DNA from: Dysosmobacter segnis
GTDB taxonomy: Bacteria; Bacillota; Clostridia; Oscillospirales; Oscillospiraceae
Length of the DNA: 35,239 nucleotides
Assembly (NCBI RefSeq): GCF_014297285.1
Contig: NZ_JACOQI010000025.1
Coordinates: 1-35,239, forward strand
Direction: 5' to 3'
Below the pieces are notes generated by a model. The model worked only from the letters and a program-made list of their open reading frames with translations, had not been told where the DNA came from and made no database searches. Made by a program: the position numbers and the translations under genes. Below are positions 13,813 to 20,879 of this stretch, one piece after another. The number at the start of each line of letters is the position of its first letter. Position 1 is the stretch's first letter.

Positions 13813-15452
13813 ATGAAGCACCATCGCTTCCTTTACCGGGCGCTGAGTGCGCTCCTTTGCCTTGGACTCTGCGCCCAGCTGACCGCCTGCGGCAAGAAAC
13901 CCGTTCCCAAGCCCGGCTCCTCCGGGCCGTCCGCACCGTCCGTGTCGAAAAAGGTCTATGATGACAGCCTCATCTCCGAGGTCTATGACGAGGAGGACTC
14001 CTTTACCGACGAATACGGCGCGGAATATTCCTACATCTGTCACGTTCCGCAGCTGGAGGCCGACACACCGGAGGCCAAGGCCATCAACTGGGAGATCATG
14101 GAGAGCTTCGGAAATGACGTGCAGGCCACGTTGGACGCCGCCGAATCGGGGGAAACTCCCCACTCGCAGTACATGGAGGTCACATGGCAGAGCTATTGGA
14201 ACGACAGTCTGCTGAGCCTTTCCATCCGTGTTCTGGGCTGGACCAGCGACCTCATCGACTACGCGGTATATCACTACGATTTTGAGACCGGCCAGCGGCC
14301 GGACAACCTGGAGCTTCTGGACCGCTTCCACGTGGACGAGGGGGACTTTATCGCCGCCCTGCGCCGGGGCGCGGCCCGGCAGTTCGATTCCCATTACGCC
14401 CCGTGGGGCATGGGGGGCCTTTCGCCGGAGGATGAAAACTACGGCGGCATCGCCATTGATCTGGCGGCACTCCGGGCCTGGACGGTGGCGGAGGAAAACT
14501 TCTCTCTGGATCTCGCCATGTTCTGCCCCAACGGGGACGGCACCTTCACCGCCTTCCAGCCCGTCGCCTCCATCGCGGGGGGCAGCGGGTGGTATTATGA
14601 GCCGGTGCTCGTGGAGCCCGGCCCCGGCGACTGGGCGGACGGCGGTCCCCAGTCCGAGGACGCTTTCGTGTCCGCCTGGCTCACCGATGACGGCGTATCG
14701 GTCTCTTTTTCCAAGAGCCAGTCGAGGGATTTCCCGGACAGCGAGACCTACCGCAGAGCCTACGGCTTCGCGTATGACACGGAGTACCCCGTAGCTGGGT
14801 GCTACGGCGACTATCAGGACATTTTCGTAGGTGCCAGCGGACAGGATTTCTGCCCCTATGTGTTCCTCCTGACCACGGAGGGCACGGTGGAGTACATCGA
14901 CATCTTCGGCGGTCTCTGGCATGGATGCCTCTGCTCCGGCGGCCCGCTCTACGGCTTCCGGGACATCGTGGACTTTGAGTCCGGTGTCTATGAGGATGGC
15001 TTCGGCGGCGGCTACGAGACCGTGTACGCCGTGGACAAAAACGGCAGGAAATACGATATGCCCGCCTGTATCACGGCGCAGGGGAACGCCATACCCAGCT
15101 ACGCCGCCGGAAAGTGGTGCGCCAATGTGTGTATCACAGCGTGGCCAGCGGCGCCTCCTATGAGGGCGTCTACTATCTGAGCATCCACGAAAACGGTCTC
15201 GTGGAGATCAACGACGTTATCGTGAGCATCGATGCGCCCCTTCAGATCGCCGGCTACTGCACCTATTTAGGCACCACGGAGCTGGGCATGGTCTACCAGT
15301 TCGGCCTTTACAGCGGCGACCAGCTCCGGGAGGGCGCCTTCGCCCTTGACCTCTACAACACGGATTACGGCGAGATGACCATTACGCCCATCTCCGGCGT
15401 CAACCTCTTTGACGCCCCCGGCGGCGGCTACACCATCTTTTCCCGGCTGTAA
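13813..15452 (+). pseudogene. Secreted lipoprotein, frameshifted near its 3' end
   Basis: The start at 13813 follows a purine-rich GGGGGA site and opens with a lipoprotein signal, 'LLCLGLCAQLTAC', lipid-modified at Cys26. A Pro/Ser linker follows. The next part, about residues 50-190, has a pattern like the DUF4163/DUF3298 (RsiV/PdaC-type) fold: 'EAKAINWEIMESF' then 'YAVYHYDFETGQRPDNLELLDRF'. The first frame reads to 15180 but loses sense after about 15090. The frame from about 15114 continues with 'HSVASGASYEGVYYLSIHENGLVEI' and a natural end 'GGGYTIFSRL' at 15452. A net -1 (or +2) shift at roughly 15090-15125 links them. It is either a real mutation or a sequencing error; otherwise the protein would have about 545 residues. 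Specific function is unknown. Confidence 0.7.
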
Positions 15453-15481
15453 TTCCAAGCAGGCTGACATGGTATTTTCAA

Positions 15482-15521
15482 AAAGAGTGCTGCGGTTCAA
15501 ATGAACCGCAGCACTCTTTTA
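15482..15521 (+). terminator. Strong terminator hairpin after the lipoprotein gene
   Basis: An 18-bp perfect stem (15482-15499 with 15504-15521) and 4-nt loop AAAT is flanked by A-rich and T-rich ends, so it can act in both directions. Confidence 0.88.
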
Positions 15522-15632
15522 TATGCTCTGTCTGTGTGCGCCCTGATTCTTCCCTCTCCGGGGTCGTTTCTTTGCCTGCCGCTTGAACCTCCAATGACTG
15601 CAAAATTACCTTGGGTTCAAGAAAAGTACCTC

Positions 15633-15661
15633 TTGCAATTAAATGAAAAATAGCGTATAAT
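15633..15661 (+). promoter_or_regulatory. Orphan sigma-70 promoter reading antisense into iclR
   Basis: TTGCAA (15633-15638), a 17-nt spacer and perfect TATAAT (15656-15661) are followed by an IclR-type palindrome (15679-15695). The rightward transcript would run antisense into the 3' end of iclR, with no rightward gene until 16607. It may be a displaced promoter of the dehydrogenase operon. Confidence 0.55.
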
Positions 15662-15678
15662 TCAAATTGTAAGATTCA

Positions 15679-15695
15679 ATTTCAATAAATGAAAT
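15679..15695. promoter_or_regulatory. IclR-type operator, downstream copy
   Basis: ATTTCAATAAATGAAAT is an inverted repeat (TTTCA/TGAAA around ATAAA). Its first 16 nt are identical to 16564-16579 on the other side of iclR. It lies about 18 nt after the -10 box of the orphan promoter, where a repressor would block it. Confidence 0.6.
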
Positions 15696-15713
15696 AATAT
15701 CATTCAATTTTCT

Positions 15714-16502
15714 TTATACACCCCGGTAACCCAACGCTGCGGAGATCTGCGCCGCCGTAGCAGAGAGCACCGGCAGGTAATGGAGCACCTGTTCATCCGT
15801 CAGCCGGGTATTGGGTCCTGTAATGCTGATGCCGGCCACAATGTCCCCGGAATAGTCCCGGATGGGGCAGGCCATGCACCGAGAGCCCACTTCGTTCTCC
15901 TCGTCATCCAGTGCGTAGCCCTGGCGGCGGACCTTGTCCAGTTCCGCCAGCAGCGCTGCCTTCGTGGTAATGGTGTGTTCTGTGTAGCGAGTCAGGCCCT
16001 TTCGGGCGATCATCTGGTCCAACTGCTCCTCACTGTAATTCAGCAACAGCAGCTTGCCGATCCCCGTGGAATGGAGAGGGCTGCTGTTGCCCACCTGCTG
16101 CATATTCATCAGCCGCTGGTTCTGCCGCATCCGCACATCCAGATACAGCATGCACATATCCTGCTCTACTGCAAGGCACAGTGCCTCGTGGATTTCCTGG
16201 AAGAGGGCTTCCATAAAGGGCCGGACAATCGGCAGAAGCTCCGTGTGGCTGCGCATCTGGTTAGCCACACGGCAGATCTTGAAGGTTAGATAATACCGCT
16301 GGGTATCTGGATCCTGGGCGGCATAGCCGCAGTTCTGCAAAGCATTGACAAATCGGAGAGCCGTGCTGGAATTCAGTCCCAGAGCGGTACTGATGTCCCG
16401 CAGGCGCATAGGTCCCTGCGCCTCTGAAAGCAGTTCCAGAACGGCGAACGCTTTTTCCGTGGATTGATTGGATGTAGCCCGGGCAGGTGTGGTTTCAGAC
16501 AT
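15714..16502 (-). CDS. IclR family transcriptional regulator
   Basis: A 262-residue IclR regulator. The N-terminal winged helix is 'QSTEKAFAVLELLSEAQGPMRLRDISTALGLNSSTALRFVNALQNCGYAAQD' (quoted in part for recognition). The C-terminal ligand-binding domain contains 'LHSTGIGKLLL', 'GLTRYTEHTITTKAALLAELDKVRRQGYALDDEENEVGSRCMACPI' style motifs and 'IAGISITGPNTRL'. The start at 16502 has GGAGG 6 nt upstream; the longer in-frame start at 16559 lacks a site. It is divergent from the glycerate dehydrogenase gene, and the shared intergenic region carries a palindrome at 16564-16580 that is probably its operator. It likely represses or activates hydroxypyruvate/glycerate use. Confidence 0.92.
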   Translation of the reverse strand: MSETTPARATSNQSTEKAFAVLELLSEAQGPMRLRDISTALGLNSSTALRFVNALQNCGYAAQDPDTQRYYLTFKICRVANQMRSHTELLPIVRPFMEALFQEIHEALCLAVEQDMCMLYLDVRMRQNQRLMNMQQVGNSSPLHSTGIGKLLLLNYSEEQLDQMIARKGLTRYTEHTITTKAALLAELDKVRRQGYALDDEENEVGSRCMACPIRDYSGDIVAGISITGPNTRLTDEQVLHYLPVLSATAAQISAALGYRGV

Positions 16503-16563
16503 GGTCGGCCTCCTTGATTGATTGGCTCCATGATACCACACTTCTTCCCCTGCGTCCATCTAT

Positions 16564-16580
16564 ATTTCAATAAATGAAAC
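16564..16580. promoter_or_regulatory. IclR-type operator in the divergent control region
   Basis: ATTTCAATAAATGAAAC lies between the divergent iclR (start 16502) and dehydrogenase (start 16607) genes. It is 27 nt before the latter's ATG and upstream of a candidate minus-strand promoter for iclR (TGGACG, 17 nt, TATCAT). Confidence 0.65.
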
Positions 16581-16606
16581 TCAATTTTGTAAAGGAGATT
16601 GCTATT

Positions 16607-17575
16607 ATGAAAATCGTAGTACTGGACGGCTATACCGAGAATCCCGGCGACCTGAGCTGGGCCCCTCTGGAAGCGTTGGGCGAGGTAACGGTTTATGACC
16701 GCACTTCCTATGAGGAATCTCCCCTCATTGCTGAGCGCATTGGTGACGCGGAGATCGTGGTGATGAACAAAACCCCCATTTCCAAGACCACCTTGGAAAA
16801 ATGTCCCAATGTGAAAATGATTGCCGTACTGGCCACTGGTTTCAATGTGGTGGACCTGGCTGCCGCCAAGGAGCGGGGCATTCCCGTGTGCAACGTGCCC
16901 AACTACGGCGGCTATTCCGTCAGCCAGTTCACCATCGCCCTGATGCTGGAAGCCTGCCTGCACATCGGCCACCATGACCGCACCGTCCATGAGGGCAAAT
17001 GGCAGAACAGCCCGGACTGGTGCTACTGGGACTATCCCCTCATCGAGCTGGCGGGCAAGACCTTCGGTCTGCTGGGCTGCGGCCGCATCGGCATCCACAC
17101 CGCCGAGGCCGCCAAGGGACTGGGGATGCACGTCATCGCCTACAACCGCTCCCAGTCTCAGGCCGCTAAGGATCTGGGGGTGGAATTCGTGGATCTGGAC
17201 GGCCTGTTTGCCCGGTCCGACGTGCTGGCCCTCCAGATGCCCTTAGCGGACTTCAACGTGGGCATCATCAACAAGGAGAACATCGCCAAGATGAAGGACG
17301 GCGTGATCATCCTCAACAACAGCCGGGGGCAAATGGTGGTGGAGCAGGATCTGGCGGACGCTCTGAACAGCGGCAAGGTGGCCTTCGCCGGGCTGGACGT
17401 GGTCTCCACGGAGCCCATCCGGGCCGACAATCCCCTGCTGAAGGCGAAAAACTGCATCATCACCCCGCACATGTCCTGGGGTTCTCAGGGCAGCCGCCAG
17501 CGGATCATGGACTGCACGGTAAACAATATCAGGGCGTTTCTGAATGGAACGCCGGAAAATGTGGTAAATCCGTAA
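16607..17575 (+). CDS. D-2-hydroxyacid dehydrogenase (glycerate/hydroxypyruvate type)
   Basis: A 322-residue NAD(P)-dependent dehydrogenase of the D-isomer-specific 2-hydroxyacid family. The nucleotide-binding motif is 'FGLLGCGRIG'; catalytic residues are R240 ('NNSRG'), E269 ('STEP') and H288 ('ITPHMSWGS'). 'VLATGFNVVDLAAAKERGIPVCNVPNYGGYSV' is typical of glycerate dehydrogenases (HprA). ATG 16607 has AAAGGAG upstream; an earlier ATG (16574) overlaps the operator region. The glycerate kinase 42 nt downstream supports hydroxypyruvate to D-glycerate (or reverse) as the reaction. Other D-2-hydroxyacids remain possible. Confidence 0.9.
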   Translation: MKIVVLDGYTENPGDLSWAPLEALGEVTVYDRTSYEESPLIAERIGDAEIVVMNKTPISKTTLEKCPNVKMIAVLATGFNVVDLAAAKERGIPVCNVPNYGGYSVSQFTIALMLEACLHIGHHDRTVHEGKWQNSPDWCYWDYPLIELAGKTFGLLGCGRIGIHTAEAAKGLGMHVIAYNRSQSQAAKDLGVEFVDLDGLFARSDVLALQMPLADFNVGIINKENIAKMKDGVIILNNSRGQMVVEQDLADALNSGKVAFAGLDVVSTEPIRADNPLLKAKNCIITPHMSWGSQGSRQRIMDCTVNNIRAFLNGTPENVVNP

Positions 17576-17617
17576 GTTTTCCGGCAGAATGCCGATTTTT
17601 GAAAGGGGAATCTGACG

Positions 17618-18859
17618 ATGGACAGCAAAACCCTGCAAACCCTCCGCCGGGATGCGGAGAATATCTGCCGCAGCGCCATTGAAGCCTCGGTGCCGGACGC
17701 CGCCATCCAGCGGGCGCTGGCCCAGCTGCCCCCCTGTCAGGGGCGGACGGTGCTGGTCTCCATCGGCAAAGCCGGGTGGCAGACCGCCAAGGCCGCTTAC
17801 GATGCGCTGGGCAGCACCATTGAGCATGGTGTGGTGGTAACAAAATACGGCCACAGCCAAGGCCCCATCGGTGATCTGGCCATTTACGAGGCGGGCCATC
17901 CCGTTCCGGATGAACATTCCGTCCGGGCCACGGAGGCGGCGCTGGCGGCGGTCAGCGGCCTCTGTGCAAAAGACCGCGTGCTGTTTCTGGTGTCCGGAGG
18001 GGGCTCCGCCCTGTTTGAACGCCCTCTGGTGCCTCTGGCGGAGCTGGAGGACATCACCGGCCAGATGCTGGCCTGCGGTGCGGACATCACCCAGATCAAC
18101 ACCATCCGCAAGCGGCTCTCCGGCGTCAAGGGCGGGCGGTTCGCCCAGCTCTGCGCCCCGGCCCATGTGTATGCCATCCTCCTCTCCGACGTCATCGGAG
18201 ATCCCCCGGATATGATCGCCTCCGGCCCCGCCTATCCGGACAGCACCACAACGGCGCAGGCCATGGCCCTTGTGAGCCGGTACGGTCTGACCCTCAGCCC
18301 TCAGGCGCTGGACTTGCTGGAGCAGGAACCGCCCAAGGTGCTGGATAACGTCACCACGGTCATCACCGGCAGCGTGGCCCAGCTCTGCCGGGACGCGGCG
18401 GCCCGTGCGGAAGCGCTGGGCTACCGGACCTGCCTTCTGACGGACCGGCTCCAATGCGAGGCCAGGGAAGCGGGCCGCTTCCTGTCCGCCATGGCGGGGA
18501 CCCACGCCGGAAAGGGCGAAAAAACCGCCTATATCTTAGGCGGCGAGACGGTGGTCCACCTGACGGGCCACGGCCTGGGCGGACGGAATCAGGAATTGGC
18601 GCTGGCAGCGGCGGAAGGACTGGCAGGCCTGAAAGCTGTGGTGGCCTCCGTCGGCTCTGACGGCACCGACGGTCCCACGGATGCGGCCGGCGGCATCACC
18701 GACGGCGCCACGGCGGACGCTCTGGCCGCTCTGGGCATTTCCATCGACAAAACGCTGGCGAACAACGATGCTTATCACGCCCTGAAAGCCTGCGGCGGGC
18801 TGATCGTCACCGGACCTACCGGCACCAATGTCAACGACATCACCGTGCTGCTGGTGTGA
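17618..18859 (+). CDS. Type II glycerate kinase (DUF4147/MOFRL)
   Basis: A 413-residue glycerate 2-kinase of the GckA/TtuD type: D-glycerate plus ATP gives 2-phosphoglycerate. The N-terminal DUF4147 domain shows 'VSIGKAGWQTAKAA', 'EAGHPVPDEHSVRATEAAL', 'LFLVSGGGSALFERP' and 'INTIRKRLSGVKGGRFA'. The C-terminal MOFRL domain shows 'GGETVVHLTGHGLGGRNQELALAAA', 'GSDGTDGPTDAAGG' and 'LIVTGPTGTNVNDI'. GAAAGGGG precedes ATG 17618. It is the second gene of the IclR-linked operon, so the two enzymes feed hydroxypyruvate or glycerate into lower glycolysis. Confidence 0.94.
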   Translation: MDSKTLQTLRRDAENICRSAIEASVPDAAIQRALAQLPPCQGRTVLVSIGKAGWQTAKAAYDALGSTIEHGVVVTKYGHSQGPIGDLAIYEAGHPVPDEHSVRATEAALAAVSGLCAKDRVLFLVSGGGSALFERPLVPLAELEDITGQMLACGADITQINTIRKRLSGVKGGRFAQLCAPAHVYAILLSDVIGDPPDMIASGPAYPDSTTTAQAMALVSRYGLTLSPQALDLLEQEPPKVLDNVTTVITGSVAQLCRDAAARAEALGYRTCLLTDRLQCEAREAGRFLSAMAGTHAGKGEKTAYILGGETVVHLTGHGLGGRNQELALAAAEGLAGLKAVVASVGSDGTDGPTDAAGGITDGATADALAALGISIDKTLANNDAYHALKACGGLIVTGPTGTNVNDITVLLV

Positions 18860-18940
18860 CCCCCTCCCCTGCCGGCAGGCGTTGGACCGCAGCCGGTTGC
18901 AATCAAAATTGAGATGTTCGCCTCGTATTGGCAAAAAGTC

Positions 18941-18988
18941 AGCCACGGATTTGAGTACCAGAGGGTACCCTGATCCGTGGCTGTTTTC
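18941..18988. terminator. Bidirectional terminator between the glycerate kinase and hipA genes
   Basis: AGCCACGGAT (18941-18950) pairs perfectly with ATCCGTGGCT (18973-18982), with an inner GTACC/GGTAC pairing. T-runs lie on both sides (GTTTTCTG to the right; GACTTTTTG reading left). It closes two convergent operons. Confidence 0.78.
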
Positions 18989-19039
18989 TGTTGTGTAATA
19001 TCTGACGCTCTTCCAAGCTGACAAAAGGAAGCACCAGTT

Positions 19040-19849
19040 TCAAAAGAGCCAGCTATGCTTTCGCTTCTGTTCGAGCAGCACACGCTCTACCCTTTGGAGC
19101 TTATCTGGGGAATATGTTTCCGTCAGCAGTTCCAGTTCTGCCCGCAGTTCTTCGTGCGGTATATGAAAGGTGAGCTGCCTGCCATAGAGTTGCTCTGCTG
19201 CCGTCACCTGCTCCACGTGATCCGAATCAAAAGGCTTCGCCTTTACTCGCTCAATGCAGGTATACAGATCATCGGCAAGAGGGTAGTCATTCAAATCTGA
19301 AAGAAGAGAGAGTCCATTATCGAAAATTGGGCAAAGTCGAAATGTCTTGGTTTCTTCATTTCGTAATACGGCAAGGTTGTTTGTGTGTCGATCCTCATTG
19401 AGTGTCAGGCAGTCCAATTCAAGAATAGAGGTAAGATATGCTCCCACACCGGTCAGATTTGTAACACGCTCAACAAAATCAACTGTGTAGGCTATACGAG
19501 CTGTCGGTGAATCGACCCTTGTAAGCGTTTGGGCAAGTCCGCGGCCTTCATAGGCACGATGGAGCCGTTCAAATGGAATCAGCATTTCGCCCTTGCGCAT
19601 GAAATCACGGCTGGAGCATCCCGATACTACCTTACCGTTATAGTGAATGCGCACCGGCTGATAGCTCACGAAGTCATCCGCATCAGACCATGCAAGCAGC
19701 CTCGAAACGATTATTTCGGAAAGGGCCTCGTATCCCATGTGGTCTGCTTTGTACCAATTCCCCGCCTGTTTCCATTTTGGCTGGTCCCCTTTTGAGGTGT
19801 GGCCTTCGCTTCTAATGTTCTCTTGACCCGTAAAATCAATGATCCGCAT
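19040..19849 (-). CDS. Short HipA-like kinase
   Basis: A 269-residue HipA-fold Ser/Thr kinase, much shorter than E. coli HipA (about 440), lacking the N-terminal subdomain. Catalytic features are present: 'LNEDRHTNNLAVL' with D153-R154-H155 and N158, and the metal-binding 'CPIFDNG' with D177. The N terminus includes 'QPKWKQAGNWYKADHMGYEALSEIIVSRLL', the nucleotide-binding lobe. Start ATG 19849 has GGAGG 9 nt upstream, inside the preceding gene; the two genes overlap by 14 nt. Partner organisation suggests a HipBA/HipBST-like toxin-antitoxin module, with this the kinase toxin. The substrate (a tRNA synthetase in known cases) is unknown. Confidence 0.8.
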   Translation of the reverse strand: MRIIDFTGQENIRSEGHTSKGDQPKWKQAGNWYKADHMGYEALSEIIVSRLLAWSDADDFVSYQPVRIHYNGKVVSGCSSRDFMRKGEMLIPFERLHRAYEGRGLAQTLTRVDSPTARIAYTVDFVERVTNLTGVGAYLTSILELDCLTLNEDRHTNNLAVLRNEETKTFRLCPIFDNGLSLLSDLNDYPLADDLYTCIERVKAKPFDSDHVEQVTAAEQLYGRQLTFHIPHEELRAELELLTETYSPDKLQRVERVLLEQKRKHSWLF

Positions 19850-20435
19850 ACCCAACCGCCTCCTCTCTCTTAGGCAGATAGCGAAATCTCAGCCACATTT
19901 CGTCATCAGCTAAACGCCCCTTCGTTTTTTCCGCGATCTGCAACGGATCATAATCCGTTAAACCCATTTCTTGAAGCAGTTCCTTGCAGTTGCCGCGTGT
20001 CTGAGGAAAGCAACGATCCCGTAAGAAATTTTCAAAGTCATTCCAAGTCGGGTCCTTGATCACGCCGAAGGCACGATGCAGAATATCATCTGTTTTATTC
20101 TGGATCACCACTTTCCGGTCGAGAAAGTTCACATCAATGACGGTACAAGGCTGTCTCCTGAACATATAAGTAAGACGCATTGTGCAGCCATCTCCTATGG
20201 ATGTATTCAGATATCTCTCTACCGTTTGACGGGAGATCCTAAATTTCCTTGCCAATTCCTGCATGGATGCCCCAGCGTTACGCATCGTCCGCATTTTACG
20301 GATGTCTTCATCGGATGCTTTTCGCTTCCGGCCAGCATTGCGTGTGTTCTTTTTTTCATATTCTGCAGCGATTTTGCGGAGCGCGGCTTCATCGTCGGTA
20401 CCAAACAGCTCTACACATAGCTTTCTATAGTCCAC
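19836..20435 (-). CDS. HTH protein paired with HipA-like kinase (candidate antitoxin)
   Basis: A 199-residue protein. Residues about 35-75 form a resolvase-type HTH ('GRKRKASDEDIRKMRTMRNAGASMQELARKFRISRQTVERYL', cited in part). From 'MRLTYMFRRQ' on, a separate domain contains 'CTVIDVNFLDRKVVIQNKTDD', 'RAFGVIKDPTWNDFENFLRDRCFPQTRGN' and 'GLTDYDPLQIAEKTKGRLADDEMWL'. I recognise this domain as a conserved partner upstream of short HipA kinases, but it has no established name that I can give. The GTG start at 20435 has GGAGGAGG upstream. The end overlaps the kinase start by 14 nt. It may combine the DNA-binding role of HipB and the blocking role of HipS in one chain. Confidence 0.68.
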   Translation of the reverse strand: MDYRKLCVELFGTDDEAALRKIAAEYEKKNTRNAGRKRKASDEDIRKMRTMRNAGASMQELARKFRISRQTVERYLNTSIGDGCTMRLTYMFRRQPCTVIDVNFLDRKVVIQNKTDDILHRAFGVIKDPTWNDFENFLRDRCFPQTRGNCKELLQEMGLTDYDPLQIAEKTKGRLADDEMWLRFRYLPKREEAVGYADH

Positions 20436-20452
20436 GGTCTCCCTCCTCCTAG

Positions 20453-20469
20453 TTGTATTATATGCAACA
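20453..20469. promoter_or_regulatory. Candidate operator of the HTH-hipA operon
   Basis: GTTGTATTATATGCAAC is an imperfect inverted repeat (GTTG/CAAC ends) located between the -10 box and the ribosome binding site, a natural place for autoregulation by the HTH protein. Confidence 0.4.
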
Positions 20470-20485
20470 AATTTAATTATGATAC

Positions 20486-20514
20486 ATTATAGCATACTCC
20501 GAATGCCGTGTCAA
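20486..20514 (-). promoter_or_regulatory. Consensus sigma-70 promoter of the HTH-hipA operon
   Basis: On the minus strand, perfect TTGACA (20509-20514) and perfect TATAAT (20486-20491) have 17-nt spacing, 51 nt before the GTG start. A full-consensus promoter normally implies tight repression. Confidence 0.85.
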
Positions 20515-20700
20515 TTTCCATGTCCCTAGGCAATTAAAAATCTGGGTAGCTACATTTTGTTTTGAACTTTCGAATAATGGGTTGCCTCCACGAGGGGGCA
20601 AAGTGGATTTTTAAGGATTTTGAAAAACTAGGACAGCCCCTAGTGGAAGTAGACAGCCTTTTTTCGGTACAATCTAAGTGCCAGAAGGAGGTGATTTTTT

Positions 20701-20871
20701 ATAGCCAAGAAATACGCAAAAGGATACAAACTGTCAGTTCTGGAACAGCGGATGCTCGACGATGACGACTTTTATGCGGTCAGTTCTGAAGAAGTAAAAA
20801 AGCTTTTTTGGAAAATGGACCGGCTAAAATATCCACGGCAAGAAATTCAACGCGTCAGAACTAAGTATTGA
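20701..20871 (+). CDS. Small ORF (56 codons) with ATA in place of ATG
   Basis: AAGGAGGTG sits 7 nt before ATA 20701. From there a clean 56-codon frame runs (AKKYAKGYKLSVLEQRM then a DDDDFYAVSSEEVKKLFWKM segment) to TGA at 20871. There is no ATG, GTG or TTG near the ribosome binding site, and a TGA blocks the frame just upstream. Either a start-codon mutation silenced a small gene or a rare ATA start is used. The product is charged and helical, with no family I recognise. The group II intron begins 9 bp after its stop. Confidence 0.4.
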   Translation: MAKKYAKGYKLSVLEQRMLDDDDFYAVSSEEVKKLFWKMDRLKYPRQEIQRVRTKY

Positions 20872-20879
20872 GATTTACA

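Noticed and set aside
13759..14922. 387-codon leftward open frame
   Set aside because: Antisense of the lipoprotein gene; no ribosome binding site and no recognisable domain.
17243..18505. 420-codon leftward open frame
   Set aside because: Antisense of the dehydrogenase/glycerate kinase operon, whose sense frames have clear catalytic motifs.
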